DNA from: Allodiplogaster sudhausi | Lineage: Eukaryota > Nematoda > Chromadorea > Rhabditida > Diplogasteridae | Length of the DNA: 64,000 nt | Direction: 5' to 3' | Assembly: GCA_945643635.1 (NCBI GenBank) | Contig: CALZFC010000349.1 | Coordinates: 4,568,501-4,632,500, forward strand | Shown: positions 45,301 through 50,317 of the stretch, piece by piece | Layout of the letters: every line of letters begins with the position of its first letter | Position numbering within the stretch: the first letter of the stretch is position 1 | The notes under the pieces: model-generated | Databases searched by the model: none | Told to the model about the DNA's origin: nothing | Seen by the model: the letters and a program-made list of their open reading frames with translations, nothing else | Translations under genes and position numbers: made by a program

Positions 45301-46916
45301 GCCTTCAGTATTCTCAGCATGTTTCTATACTTGGCTGATCTTTCCCTCCTCACCGTAGACATCTTCGCACGGACTGTTAGCATTCTAAGAACTTGTTTTT
45401 TTTATCAAAAAAATTCTACCTTAATTAATAAAAATTACAACTCAAAAGGACAAGCTTACCTGTACTGGTGATTTTATTATTTAATAATGCATTGTTTAGG
45501 GAGCAATGATGGGAATAGGAGTTGCCACAGGAGTTGCGCTTCCTCTCTACTCGACCATTGTCTTGGTGGGAAAGATGCAACTATTAAGACTATTATCACT
45601 TCATTTTAAATTAAGGAAACGAGTCTTTGACAGTTTTAAATTGCTTTTTTCAATTACCGTAACCCTGTGTTTTCGTTGCAGGACACAGTTCCAGTACCGC
45701 GACGCGCGCTCGCGTTCGCTGTTCAGCCACTTTTGGTTTCGCTCATTCGCGCGCCTATTCCTTCGATTATTGGCGCGGTGCTGCCATTGTCATTTTCTGG
45801 CTATTGACTTTGCCAATATCCAAGAAAATATTCTCACATCTTTTTGATTCTCATTTTATTTCGCTATTCTTATGGTTAGTGCATCTCAACCAAAGATTAC
45901 TTTACTAAATCCGATTTGGTGTCAATCTATGAAAGGAGGGCGATCACCGAAAAATTATGTGATATTTCAAATTGCCGCGGCCCTTTGCACTCTCATTCGC
46001 GCCTGCTGTTTCCACGCAGCGGGTTTGTGCGACCTGCGAAATAGCACGCGAGAATGAGAGTGAGGAATCACAGGGCAGACGCGGCAATTCGAACCTGCAT
46101 TAAATATTTTTCAGTGATCGCCCGTCTTTAGAATATAGCTATTTTAGCCAGCCGTTGTAGATATCTGATGGGCTGCGTGGAGAGTTCGATAACGCCACAT
46201 CTCGTTATTATTCCCTTTTTTGGGTAGAGAAACGTATTTATGCTGAACAATGTTTACCATTCATATTTGAAGCAGTTGTAAGCACAGCACATTATTTCCT
46301 AATGTACATATATATATTTTGTTTTTTTTTTCTCTTTAATTTATGGCAGCATTCTACTGGTACTTGCATAAGTGCTGTATACCGTGCTCCTTCAGGCCAT
46401 GACAGGCGCTGGTGTGCTTTCGCTAATTTTGGCTCCGCTCGCGATTGCCATGCTTGTGCGGCACTATGCGAATGATGCTGCTGCTGTACTAGAAGAAGAA
46501 GCTCGTGAAAGAGAGCGACAAAGTGGTCAGATTCTTCAAAAGAAAAAAAGTGCTGCCACAATTATAAAACATGCAATTTTATTTCGTGCATAAGGCTACA
46601 ATGAGAAGTTCGTTCGACATTCCTGAAAAGATGATATGCCCGAAGCCATACAAAAATATGCACACATAGACGTTGTATTTTAAGTAATCATCTCAATATT
46701 TAGCTTTTATTCAGTAATTTGCAATTGCACGTATGCATGCATTTATGTATATATATGTATGTGTATATGTATACAGGCATCATTAAGCTAATTTATATTA
46801 AAACCTAAAAAATATTACTAGTATATATACATATATGTATTTCCAAAAAAAAATTGTTTTTTTTTTCGATATTGTTTCTGATATTTTCAGATTGCGAAGG
46901 CCGCCAACACTCATGA
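26854..46916 (+). CDS. Spinster-like MFS transporter, copy B, hosting a Polinton in an intron
   Basis: Predicted MFS membrane transporter of Spinster type. Exons: 26854-26943, 27091-27293 (GSLDGRYDRKR), 27467-27563, 28149-28203, 28531-28666 (VERGVSWQWLLR), 28801-28877, 28976-29128, then after a 15.9-kb intron 44998-45073, 45229-45375, 45500-45565, 45682-45777, 46161-46223 (ISDGLRG), 46396-46525 and 46891-46916. All phases agree and the spliced frame is open for about 470 codons, which approaches SPNS size (about 500-550) given the missing N-terminus. The intron after 27563 has a GC donor (GCAAAC) where copy C has GT. The large intron contains the complete Polinton in antisense orientation. 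The other introns are roughly 100-600 bp. This is the most intact member of the array. Confidence 0.7.
27297..27422. repeat. Intronic GA microsatellite in copy B
   Basis: GA tract immediately after the GTTAGA donor at 27294, at the equivalent position to the arrays in copies A and C. Confidence 0.9.
27632..28073. mobile_element. TA-flanked MITE with long G-runs
   Basis: The 23-bp ends TACCGTATTTTCTCTATTAG... and ...CTAATAGAGAAAATACGGTA are inverted repeats with TA at both junctions. The interior holds repeated GGGGGGCACTATTAGAGGGG and GGTTCTAATAGAGGG blocks with runs of up to about twelve G, separated by an AT-rich middle. It is inserted in the intron between exons 27467-27563 and 28149-28203 of copy B. 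It is the same family as 5258-5442. Confidence 0.75.
29217..29222. other. Left target-site duplication of the Polinton
   Basis: AGAGAG lies directly outside the left inverted repeat. The right flank at 44697-44702 is AGAGCG. The first four bases match exactly and five of six match overall. Six-bp duplications are usual for Polintons. Confidence 0.5.
29223..29676. repeat. Polinton left terminal inverted repeat
   Basis: This pairs base for base with 44243-44696 in inverse orientation. It contains three to four tandem copies of an approximately 46-bp unit (TTATTTTTCTAAGTCCAGAA core) and one tRNA-like unit in reverse orientation with a B-box-like GGTTCGGATCC near 29480-29490. Confidence 0.93.
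29786..30299 (-). CDS. Polinton accessory protein: Ser-rich N-terminus and CxxC pairs
   Basis: A three-exon gene. Exon 1 (30219-30299) encodes a run of serines followed by basic residues. Exon 2 (30107-30163) is basic (RERKRR). Exon 3 (29786-30055) carries CNVC and CNSC, a zinc-ribbon-like pair of knuckles. The introns are 55 and 51 bp with GT-AG ends, and the phases are consistent, giving about 135 residues. The start is the ATG before the serine run. It is the last minus-strand gene before the left terminus. The family is not recognised. A DNA- or RNA-binding role is plausible from the basic, Cys-paired composition but is only inference. Confidence 0.55.
30334..30663 (-). CDS. Polinton C2H2 zinc-finger protein
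   Basis: About 109 residues with one C2H2 finger, seen as CEDCGNVFSTGFNL followed by RRHIKRAH (C-x2-C-x12-H-x4-H). An Ala/Ser/Thr-rich N-terminal region precedes it and an acidic tail follows. An upstream in-frame Met at 30681 would overlap the protease gene by 14 bp; the Met at 30663 avoids this and is preferred. Single-finger proteins of this kind often bind nucleic acid, but the target is unknown. It could regulate element genes or be a captured host domain. Confidence 0.65.
   Translation of the reverse strand: MTAGDRKAASPASAPAATSTTIESKGKNIAETMPVPSVESNIEKKAFNCEDCGNVFSTGFNLRRHIKRAHSGEEIYQPRHARYIRPLGTIQLLTDESDNVYVQFRPFDD
30668..31174 (-). CDS. PRO: Adenain-like cysteine protease (Polinton PRO)
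   Basis: Maturation protease of the adenovirus (C5) type, expected to cleave capsid precursors. The catalytic pattern is visible: His in GEHWVAVYV, acidic residue in YYDSTANKPP, Gln in RVQSTTS and nucleophile Cys in CGHYCLFFLYLR, in the right order and spacing. Length is about 168 residues from the Met at 31174; an upstream in-frame Met at 31222 would overlap the preceding gene. It lies between the capsid cluster and the zinc-finger gene, the usual setting for PRO. No frameshift or missing catalytic residue is seen. Confidence 0.9.
   Translation of the reverse strand: MNIFPLTNVEINNFLETCSTTRVYYLGSFPCDTKLVLPERRPLCIVWNTGDSHSTGEHWVAVYVNATNSAEYYDSTANKPPELLAKWLEQFSHVQYFPHRVQSTTSVVCGHYCLFFLYLRCRGNKMNTIAKYFSTRHYVTNDEIVIRWFMTHLRQCIKAPLSKVIVSL
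31197..31638 (-). CDS. Small conserved-position Polinton protein after the capsid gene
   Basis: The start codon overlaps the capsid stop codon (TAATG). Exon 1 is 31357-31638. A 49-bp GT-AG intron (31308-31356) can be removed, giving a second exon 31197-31307 and about 130 residues. Unspliced reading ends at 31219 with 139 residues and a different C-terminus. The first 94 residues are shared and include TVRLTVEGRHSTLGVRPVKV, a beta-rich pattern. A minor virion component is plausible from its position between capsid and protease. The family is not recognised with confidence. Confidence 0.55.
31638..32933 (-). CDS. MCP: Major capsid protein (Polinton PY type)
   Basis: A 431-residue protein in the position and size range of Polinton double-jelly-roll capsid proteins. 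Visible family-like features are the N-terminal FDIPSTQVAFDSARW region, the central INNQQIFECSQYAYKAYLE segment, PARYPYRRTRVRV, and the C-terminal LVIYAEYDGLYQIDHFRNVF. The latter resembles the conserved end of Polinton MCPs. It starts in a TAATG overlap with the upstream core-like gene and ends in a TAATG overlap with the next gene. No introns are needed. The fold is inferred from family resemblance and neighbours and was not computed. Confidence 0.82.
   Translation of the reverse strand: MVGKLIDPKSPPSTRSELSLFDIPSTQVAFDSARWLSIPTSTPINNTGPFTFNIVDSRHFLQVSKCYIAFKLKLVHNDATKVSKYALINYIGGTFFDQVNLQINNQQIFECSQYAYKAYLETLLTHSTDRKFGILQAAGYFEDNDVGLDSADNKGYKSRLDAISSTGELDIVSPVHIDHFTTDRLLLPHLNVQFTFHRNSDAFVLESHDAAPNGANIEVVSMKLLIRAVDVISSVNLALEQTLLSYPARYPYRRTRVRVVSVPGGRFDFPFSTIFTDLIPRRIIIGCIDQHAYEGSVSHSPFNFQSFNISEVCIDAGGVTFPAQPQKINFKTNSFAEAFVMFYENIGAVGENRDLAIGYKMYKKGFSLFAFNLSSTDTNADFELVRSGTTQLSMRFSEKTPDNGLQLVIYAEYDGLYQIDHFRNVFNDQQA
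32933..33430 (-). CDS. Basic core-like virion protein (pVI/pX-like candidate)
   Basis: About 165 residues from the Met at 33430; a Met at 33490 would overlap the upstream gene. The N-terminal half has a Gly-rich segment (FRGIPYQRGGSGVGG) and a hydrophobic amphipathic stretch (LSKLFNFILPLTRSAGR). The C-terminal half is extremely Lys/Arg-rich, like a nucleic-acid-packing protein. Similar Gly-rich plus basic proteins accompany capsid genes in Polintons and adintoviruses and are compared with adenovirus pVI or core proteins. The exact homology is inference. It ends in a TAATG overlap with MCP. Confidence 0.65.
   Translation of the reverse strand: MHVTYDPDNSIDWHAVFLEQARQSGSGFRGIPYQRGGSGVGGVLSKLFNFILPLTRSAGRSILTEALNASANVVDDVSSGKPLEESFRVHGPQAYRSLVNRATSALQGGTGSRVRRQISKKRKTQKKKTKKRKPKRKTSRKRRHSVVRKRRSRPVVPKFPSDIFT
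33439..34248 (-). CDS. Candidate minor capsid (penton-like) protein
   Basis: A 269-residue intronless protein. The N-terminus FYVYLISNTHEG with DFRIRLPAPLHF and YEVAMTEIIYPNTYD, and the C-terminal VNFHSGTVCIQLHFRSR, form a pattern seen in proteins encoded beside capsid genes in animal Polintons. High beta content and location next to MCP suggest a single-jelly-roll vertex protein, but this is inferred. The start ATG is 2 bp after the stop of the membrane-protein gene. The downstream gene starts 8 bp after its stop. Confidence 0.6.
   Translation of the reverse strand: MNNNDDFYVYLISNTHEGDKIGDFRIRLPAPLHFKSDYEVAMTEIIYPNTYDRITTKQEKDDFNENNIILEYFDKTNKGESIRTVVTIPPNSYEKVDDLISLINVEVATSYNLTTKKDITNDFITYNSITRKCTITQPEDVYAVSMSNKIAYLLGLATRLVGYSDGQYVGKHSVHVAKDIFYIYTNIIENQIVSNVLSPLLKVLTVEGSPGDNVYSAFFRPQYLPIKSRYVDSIHISIKNDQDEVVNFHSGTVCIQLHFRSRRHAFRLQ
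34251..34529 (-). CDS. Small two-helix membrane protein conserved in Polintons
   Basis: About 92 residues. Two hydrophobic segments are clear: LFVYIAQVILIYTVVLVSIYNL and, after a short polar loop, LWIVTLSSCIGYLLPSP. Proteins with this VYI-x-SIYNL...LW-x-SSC-x-GYLLP pattern recur in Polinton and adintovirus genomes, and their role is unknown. The start overlaps the 3' end of the integrase gene by 38 bp (Met at 34529; another at 34562 is possible). A virion membrane or entry role would be speculation. Confidence 0.7.
   Translation of the reverse strand: MQNMLEKLSPAPDETRSASWHCGEVSCSRALFVYIAQVILIYTVVLVSIYNLTFGTRNDDNKLWIVTLSSCIGYLLPSPTIPSRRYSTHPPV
34492..35580 (-). CDS. INT: DDE integrase with C-terminal chromodomain (Polinton INT)
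   Basis: About 362 residues from the Met at 35580, intronless. It inserts element DNA into host chromosomes. The retroviral-type core shows the first Asp in TWIDSDHQADL, the second Asp in YTDAGKEF and the Glu in LAENTIRRLKTR. The C-terminal region has a chromodomain (EYKIERVLARR, ILVRWLGYPPSFDSWI), which in related elements may bind modified histones. The start overlaps the preceding gene by 35 bp. A longer start at 35649 is possible. No catalytic residue is missing. Confidence 0.92.
   Translation of the reverse strand: MEELEKIYTDISSYGGYSGVLRLYEAARKKGLKVKLGDVKAFLHKQSTYTTHFPRLNRIKTSKTQCTWIDSDHQADLAIMADLKRHNSGYTCILVVVDVLSRFVMCEPLLNKSGAETTKAYERIIKTSGRSPFRLYTDAGKEFLNSNFKRLLAQNEIEHRIPKNHNVKCALAENTIRRLKTRLYRYFSENNTYHWLNVLQDATKAINESPISSIGGIAPSSVNATNAEFVWQTLYAKDKQLMAKHRYAPGDTVRLSRLRGAFTKGYKNTFTLEIFRIKKCLFKDPPAYIIEDLNGEDIDSIVYERELVSHITSPDDEYKIERVLARRTRSGKKEILVRWLGYPPSFDSWIDAKHARKVVTRP
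35546..36331 (-). CDS. Gln-rich Polinton protein of unknown function
   Basis: About 261 residues from the Met at 36331 (MPSFNKLLLVSEERL). A polyglutamine run lies near residue 20, a helical segment (IENELNTLLA, YRALLQRLTQYV) at about 30-75, and a Pro/Gln-rich linker at about 110-150. The C-terminal domain contains DIVSLIEDFSSKW and a final basic tail. Proteins with a similar N-terminus followed by a helical pair occur between ATPase and integrase genes in other animal Polintons, and their role is unknown. It overlaps neighbours by 14 bp upstream and 35 bp downstream. Confidence 0.6.
   Translation of the reverse strand: MPSFNKLLLVSEERLANMMQQQQQQPNFIQRIENELNTLLAPSCILDAEEKMHRYRALLQRLTQYVHGNTKGPDTNVAWQGADDVSEHSFQTAIPIVKNSIDVPQPPVPVQPVNQVVQSNGTQNVQPQTTSIAQTSQPEQNCLKTLQFSNDTIKRKAATLVNHLIANSTEFPVIKDKIVLGQNEYDIVSLIEDFSSKWRTRSDPVQGAKEFGAALKRTKFSPLMLGNSARADLVEFRGTNFAVTLWPTQYNGRTRKNLYRH
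36318..36659 (-). CDS. Small basic/hydrophobic Polinton protein
   Basis: About 113 residues from the Met at 36659. It contains a Cys-containing helix (ICIVEALCNILHG), a basic segment (KTQKKKLKPYVAHIRRIAY) and a glycine/hydrophobic C-terminus (GFFAPLIPVIAGVAANFL). This three-part layout is common for a small gene next to the packaging ATPase in Polintons. Its function is unknown, and the hydrophobic tail could interact with membrane. Its ATG overlaps the ATPase stop as ATGA. Confidence 0.65.
   Translation of the reverse strand: MNPAKAVWDKDVLKNIYSLASTKDFESHVNEADANTVICIVEALCNILHGTAYIPKTQKKKLKPYVAHIRRIAYTRTVPLAKQHIIQAGTGFFAPLIPVIAGVAANFLSNAFI
36656..37288 (-). CDS. ATP: A32-like genome-packaging ATPase (Polinton ATP)
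   Basis: A 210-residue FtsK/HerA-type ATPase expected to drive DNA into capsids. Walker A is GPSGCGKST at residues 13-21, Walker B is ALLVLDDLM near residue 85, and a sensor-like CVVHSLFFG segment follows. Length is normal for Polinton ATPases, although the N-terminus before Walker A is short. It starts about 200 bp after the polymerase stop codon, the largest gap in the minus-strand cluster, so a promoter for the structural genes may lie there. Its stop overlaps the next start (ATGA). Confidence 0.9.
   Translation of the reverse strand: MYLAWPSCMLVCGPSGCGKSTLIHRIITTREQVYENVKPGHVIFCYNEYQTGYNEFANLAHVTMHEGIPDIEMLREKKNEKALLVLDDLMVKLERWPDAEKLFTVASHHFDMSVICVVHSLFFGKTIRTLRINSSYLCLFKNNADQLMIRNLASQLFPTNRQFFIDAYTDATSSAHSYLFVDLHKTTEVAFRLRTSIFPDTERVYCYTAK
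37289..37490 (-). promoter_or_regulatory. Possible promoter region of the Polinton structural cluster
   Basis: A 202-bp AT-rich gap separates the polymerase stop from the ATPase start. Gaps elsewhere in the cluster are negative to a few tens of bp. No clear TATA box or polyadenylation signal is recognised. The call rests on position alone. Confidence 0.3.
37491..43161 (-). CDS. POLB: Protein-primed family-B DNA polymerase (Polinton POLB), 21 exons
   Basis: Replicative polymerase of the element. Exons: 43099-43161, 42861-43007, 42572-42703, 42337-42504, 42081-42287, 41911-42007, 41491-41835, 41226-41417, 40960-41180, 40592-40854, 40309-40501, 39859-40259, 39676-39805, 39364-39579, 39208-39313, 39008-39138, 38743-38958, 38563-38670, 38354-38509, 38008-38293, 37491-37933. 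All twenty introns are GT-AG and mostly 50-90 bp. Phases agree and coding length is 4,221 bp (about 1,406 residues). Motifs in order: acidic/Ser-rich N-terminus, Cys-rich fingers, ExoI FDIE, ExoII NLRAYDGQF, ExoIII YCFSD, GCYWHAC, PolA DVCSLYP, PolB KLMANSLWG, PolC YVDTDS. The last falls across the final splice junction. No stop or frameshift remains after splicing. Exon GC is visibly higher than in the structural genes. Confidence 0.9.
43162..43197. promoter_or_regulatory. 36-bp divergent intergenic spacer
   Basis: Only 36 bp separate the POLB start codon (minus strand) from the ATG of the small plus-strand gene. No TATA motif is visible. Promoter elements must therefore lie inside the opposing 5' exons, or the two transcripts overlap at their 5' ends. 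Confidence 0.4.
43198..43453 (+). CDS. Small two-exon Polinton gene divergent from POLB
   Basis: The only plus-strand gene recognised in the element. Exon 1 (43198-43293) encodes 32 residues, Ser/Asn-rich then basic (SIGKRLRADGKAYEK). A 46-bp GT-AG intron (43294-43339) separates exon 2 (43340-43453), which encodes an acidic stretch (ENDEEE) and an alternating beta-like end (GQIVFHIEKGSKVTFNITIA). The total is 69 residues. The intron is in phase and its size matches other introns of the element. The family is not recognised. Short terminal-side genes in protein-primed systems can encode accessory replication proteins, but nothing here proves a role. Confidence 0.55.
43964..44036 (+). ncRNA. 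tRNA-like unit 1 (best match to box A/B)
   Basis: TTGGCTCATTGGTAG resembles a tRNA A-box region, and GGTTCGACCCC resembles a B box (about 10 of 11 consensus bases each), with tRNA-like spacing. The anticodon arm folds poorly and acceptor pairing is incomplete. It is more likely a tRNA-derived sequence with polymerase III promoter potential than a working tRNA. Confidence 0.4.
44168..44240 (+). ncRNA. tRNA-like unit 2
   Basis: ATTAGCTCATTGGTAACG and GGTTCGATTCC are spaced as in tRNA genes, about 213 bp after unit 1 and within the same repeated context. The B box is an exact match to the GGTTCGANTCC consensus. Confidence 0.4.
44243..44696. repeat. Polinton right terminal inverted repeat
   Basis: Reverse complement of 29223-29676 with no net indel and no mismatch noticed by eye across most of its length. 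It contains tRNA-like unit 3 (about 44371-44445, B-box-like GGTTCGGATCC and a 4-bp ACTT/AAGT anticodon-like stem) and the approximately 46-bp tandem units near the tip. Confidence 0.93.
45934..46127. mobile_element. Hairpin MITE, second copy, in copy B intron
   Basis: It has the same AGGAGGGCGATCACCGAAAA terminus as 14585-14779, with the internal sequence inverted relative to it. The right end has two changes (CCCGTCT). TTAA is not preserved at its flanks, so the site has decayed. It sits between exons 45682-45777 and 46161-46223 of transporter copy B. Confidence 0.7.
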
Positions 46917-48566
46917 CCGCGTGTTCGATGTCTACCATGTTTTCTTAATTTACCTTAATTTACTTACAATTGGGGAAAATGTTAAATAAAACCAGCATTA
47001 TATTCGAAAATATACGTGTGTATGTACTTGGGCATTTAGTTGAAAGAAGTCATTAAAATATTTAATTTTATTAATTAATTCGTAATTGCACATTTTTTGT
47101 ATGTTACCCCATAAAAACTCTAAGTAACAACCGTTATATTCTATTGATATTTCTATGGATAGACCGAGAATAAGTTGTAATTAAGTTTTGTTATTTATAG
47201 TACTGCGAAACAACTGTCGTTTGTGCTCGAAAGATCAAGCACAGGTGACAATTCTTTCACCATATCTTAGGCAGTGGATTTTTTATGCTTTCCTTCCTGT
47301 TATCGGCTCTGGCTGGCTTTTTCGTATGATGACGTCAGACATCAGATTTTTAATAGTCACTCCTCCCCCCTCTGAAGGAGGTCCCTAATCACTCTGATTC
47401 CTCTTTTCGGAGGGTTACTATAGAAGAGAACTGCTGATTAGCAAGCGGAGATGAATGGAGAACGGGAAAGGTAAGCAAATAGAGAGGGATAGGAAAGAAG
47501 CATATTAAAGGTACATTTATGATTTTCCATTTCGAATCGAATTATTTTATGCGACGTGTGCGCGAAAACGCCATTTTGGCGACACATTGCTGCCATCTAA
47601 AAAAATTGTATTTCCCTCTTCATTTTTCTTTTTTTGCACTTTTGTTTAGAATTTTCCACGGTATTCCATTTCGTCTGGAACAGAAAAAAAGATCAAAACA
47701 CTGGTTTGATAATTTGTTCCATCGCTAGAAATTACAAATGGTGCAATATTCTAACAATGACGGCACACCCGAAAAAAATTCTTGTTGACATCGCCTTAAG
47801 TGTATCCAAATTTCCTGAAAAAAAAGATTGCAGACTTCTTTCGGAAGTTTCTCTATATGCGTAATTTTCAAGAAGGGTAACCATATGGAGACCAAGTAGG
47901 CTCCCGGAAAAGCAGTATCTATGATGTAACTGTCAGCGGCTCCTCTCGCACCCGCCTCGAGCGCACGTCATTACCATGAAAATGTTGCAGCAGTGGCTAC
48001 CGAGGAAGTCGCTTATGAGGGTAATAGACATGAAAAGAGGTTGAAAAATAAAATTTTGATCTCCAAGCAAATAGTCATATTCCAAGGCGCACAGTTTGCA
48101 GGCGTGAAAGGCTATAAGAACGGAAGATCGAGTTCCTCGGACGATTGGCTTCTGCTAATTATGTTATTCAATATCTTATTGGTTTATTATTATTCAATTA
48201 ACTAATTTAAAAACTTATAAATTTAGTTACAATACTTTACAAAAGGCTATCATATTTTGGTTTTTCTTTCATATTTTTCAAAGTAGAATATTGTTTATGA
48301 AATCCAGCAGAAGATACTAATTGCTTTTTTTGATCTACCAGTGTAACTGAGAGAGACAATATTTATGTAAAAACTTTTTTGTGCAATAAAAGCGGCGTTG
48401 TGAGAAAAACTCTAATTTGTATAAATATTTGGTTAGATAATTATATTCTTTTGTTACGAACCTTCATTAGTACATGACTTGACTATCCTATTTTATGCTT
48501 TAGTGTATTAACAGTTCTCGCTGAATCTATAATGTATTCTTGATTGCCATGATATCTGTACATAGC
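46917..48566 (+). pseudogene. Scrambled transporter remnant (copy D)
   Basis: Pieces of the transporter family occur out of order. A candidate first exon is at 47451-47470. A penultimate-exon-like segment at about 47934-48019 reads ARHYHENVAAVATEEV in one frame. A final-exon-like piece follows TTTGCAG near 48100. A degenerate version of the VLAG-encoding exon lies near 48480-48525 (ACAGTTCTCGC core). Intervening exons are absent and no continuous gene can be built. The MULE has inserted in the segment following the last piece. Confidence 0.5.
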
Positions 48567-48575
48567 ACTTTAATC
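48567..48575. other. 9-bp target-site duplication of the MULE, left
   Basis: ACTTTAATC lies directly before the left end of the element and is repeated exactly at 52358-52366. Nine-bp duplications are characteristic of Mutator-like elements. Confidence 0.9.
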
Positions 48576-48654
48576 GGCGCTAGGTCGTATGAGAACCGCC
48601 GGATGAGAACACCCCGGATGAGAACTTTGGCCGGTCGGATAAGAACCGACAGAG

Positions 48655-49320
48655 ATGAGAACCAAGCAGATGAGAACCAAGCAGATGAGAACCAAGCAGA
48701 TGAGAACCAAGCAGATGAGAACCAAGCAGATGAGAACCAAGCAGATGAGAACCAAGCAGATGAGAACCAAGCAGATGAGAACCAAGCAGATGAGAACCAA
48801 GCAGATGAGAACCAAGCAGATGAGAACCAAGCAGATGAGAACCAAGCAGATGAGAACCAAGCAGATGAGAACCAAGCAGATGAGAACCAAGCAGATGAGA
48901 ACCAAGCAGATGAGAACCAAGCAGATGAGAACCAAGCAGATGAGAACCAAGCAGATGAGAACCAAGCAGATGAGAACCAAGCAGATGAGAACCAAGCAGA
49001 TGAGAACCAAGCAGATGAGAACCAAGCAGATGAGAACCAAGCAGATGAGAACCAAGCAGATGAGAACCAAGCAGATGAGAACCAAGCAGATGAGAACCAA
49101 GCAGATGAGAACCAAGCAGATGAGAACCAAGCAGATGAGAACCAAGCAGATGAGAACCAAGCAGATGAGAACCAAGCAGATGAGAACCAAGCAGATGAGA
49201 ACCAAGCAGATGAGAACCAAGCAGATGAGAACCAAGCAGATGAGAACCAAGCAGATGAGAACCAAGCAGATGAGAACCAAGCAGATGAGAACCAAGCAGA
49301 TGAGAACCAAGCAGATGAGA
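48655..49320. repeat. Homogeneous 15-bp minisatellite, about 44 copies
   Basis: The unit GATGAGAACCAAGCA is repeated about 44 times with no variant noticed. The right arm of the same transposon has only four or five imperfect copies (about 52228-52295). All frames are open because 15 is a multiple of three and the unit has no stop, so long open frames here on both strands are artefacts. Confidence 0.95.
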
Positions 49321-49363
49321 ACCGACCGTGATAAAAATTCGCCCTGATCAGAGGATCTGTCCC

Positions 49364-50065
49364 TGATGAGAACCTAGCGGAAAAAGTCATTTCTAGGTTC
49401 TACCCGGATGAGAACCAAGCGGGAAAAGTCATTTCTAGGTTCTACCCGGATGAGAACCAAGCGGGAAAAGTCATTTCTAGATTCTACCCGGAGGAGAACC
49501 TAGCGGGAAAAGTCATTTCAAGGTTCAACCCGGATGAGAACCTAGCGGGAAAAGTCATTTCTAGGTTCTACCCGGATGAGAACCTAGCGGGAAAAGTCAT
49601 TTCAAGGTTCGACCCGGATGAGAACCAAGCGGGAAAAGTCATTTCTAGGTTCTACCCGGATGAGAACCTAGCGGGAAATCATTTCTAGGTTCTACCCGGA
49701 GGAGAACCTAGCGGGAAAAGTCATTTCAAGGTTCGACCCGGATGAGAACCAAGCGGGAAAAGTCATTTCTAGGTTCTACCCGGATGAGAACCTAGCGGGA
49801 AAAGTCATTTCTAGGTTCTACCCGGATGAGAACCTAGCGGGAAAAGTCATTTCAAGGTTCGACCCGGATGAGAACCAAGCGGGAAAAGTCATTTCTAGGT
49901 TCTACCCGGATGAGAACCTAGCGGGAAATCATTTCTAGGTTCTACCCGGAGGAGAACCTAGCGGGAAAAGTCATTTCAAGGTTCGACCCGGATGAGAACC
50001 AAGCGGGAAAAGTCATTTCTAGGTTCGAGCCGGATGAGAACCTAGCGGAAAAAGTCATTTCTGGT
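49364..50065. repeat. About 42-bp tandem repeats, left MULE arm
   Basis: About sixteen units have the core CGGATGAGAACCTAGCGGGA then AAAGTCATTTCTAGGTTCTAC. Variants (CCTAG or CCAAG, TACCC or GACCC, GGAGGAG) are arranged in a higher-order pattern. A unit with a 2-bp deletion (GCGGGAAATCATT) occurs twice, about 250 bp apart. Confidence 0.92.
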
Positions 50066-50317
50066 TTCGTTTCTGACCGTGCGTGAAGAAGTATTTTTTT
50101 ATATCTTTCACAAGAATTAGCATAATGTTTTTCAAAAGAATTAGCATAATTTATGCTACAAAATAAAGACAAAAAGACAACTCTTTAATATGTTTTGAAT
50201 GAGACTCCAGCAGCGCCCTATTATGTTATTTGCACAGATCAGGTGTCGACCTGCTCTGCGCATTTGAAAATAAATGAACGCATTGGCTTCTTCGCTTCGT
50301 TTATTACCTTTGTTAAG

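Noticed and set aside
48527..49390. Open frames of 230-290 codons on both strands across the 15-bp array
   Set aside because: A 15-bp unit without stops is open in several frames at once; the array is part of a MULE terminus, not a gene.
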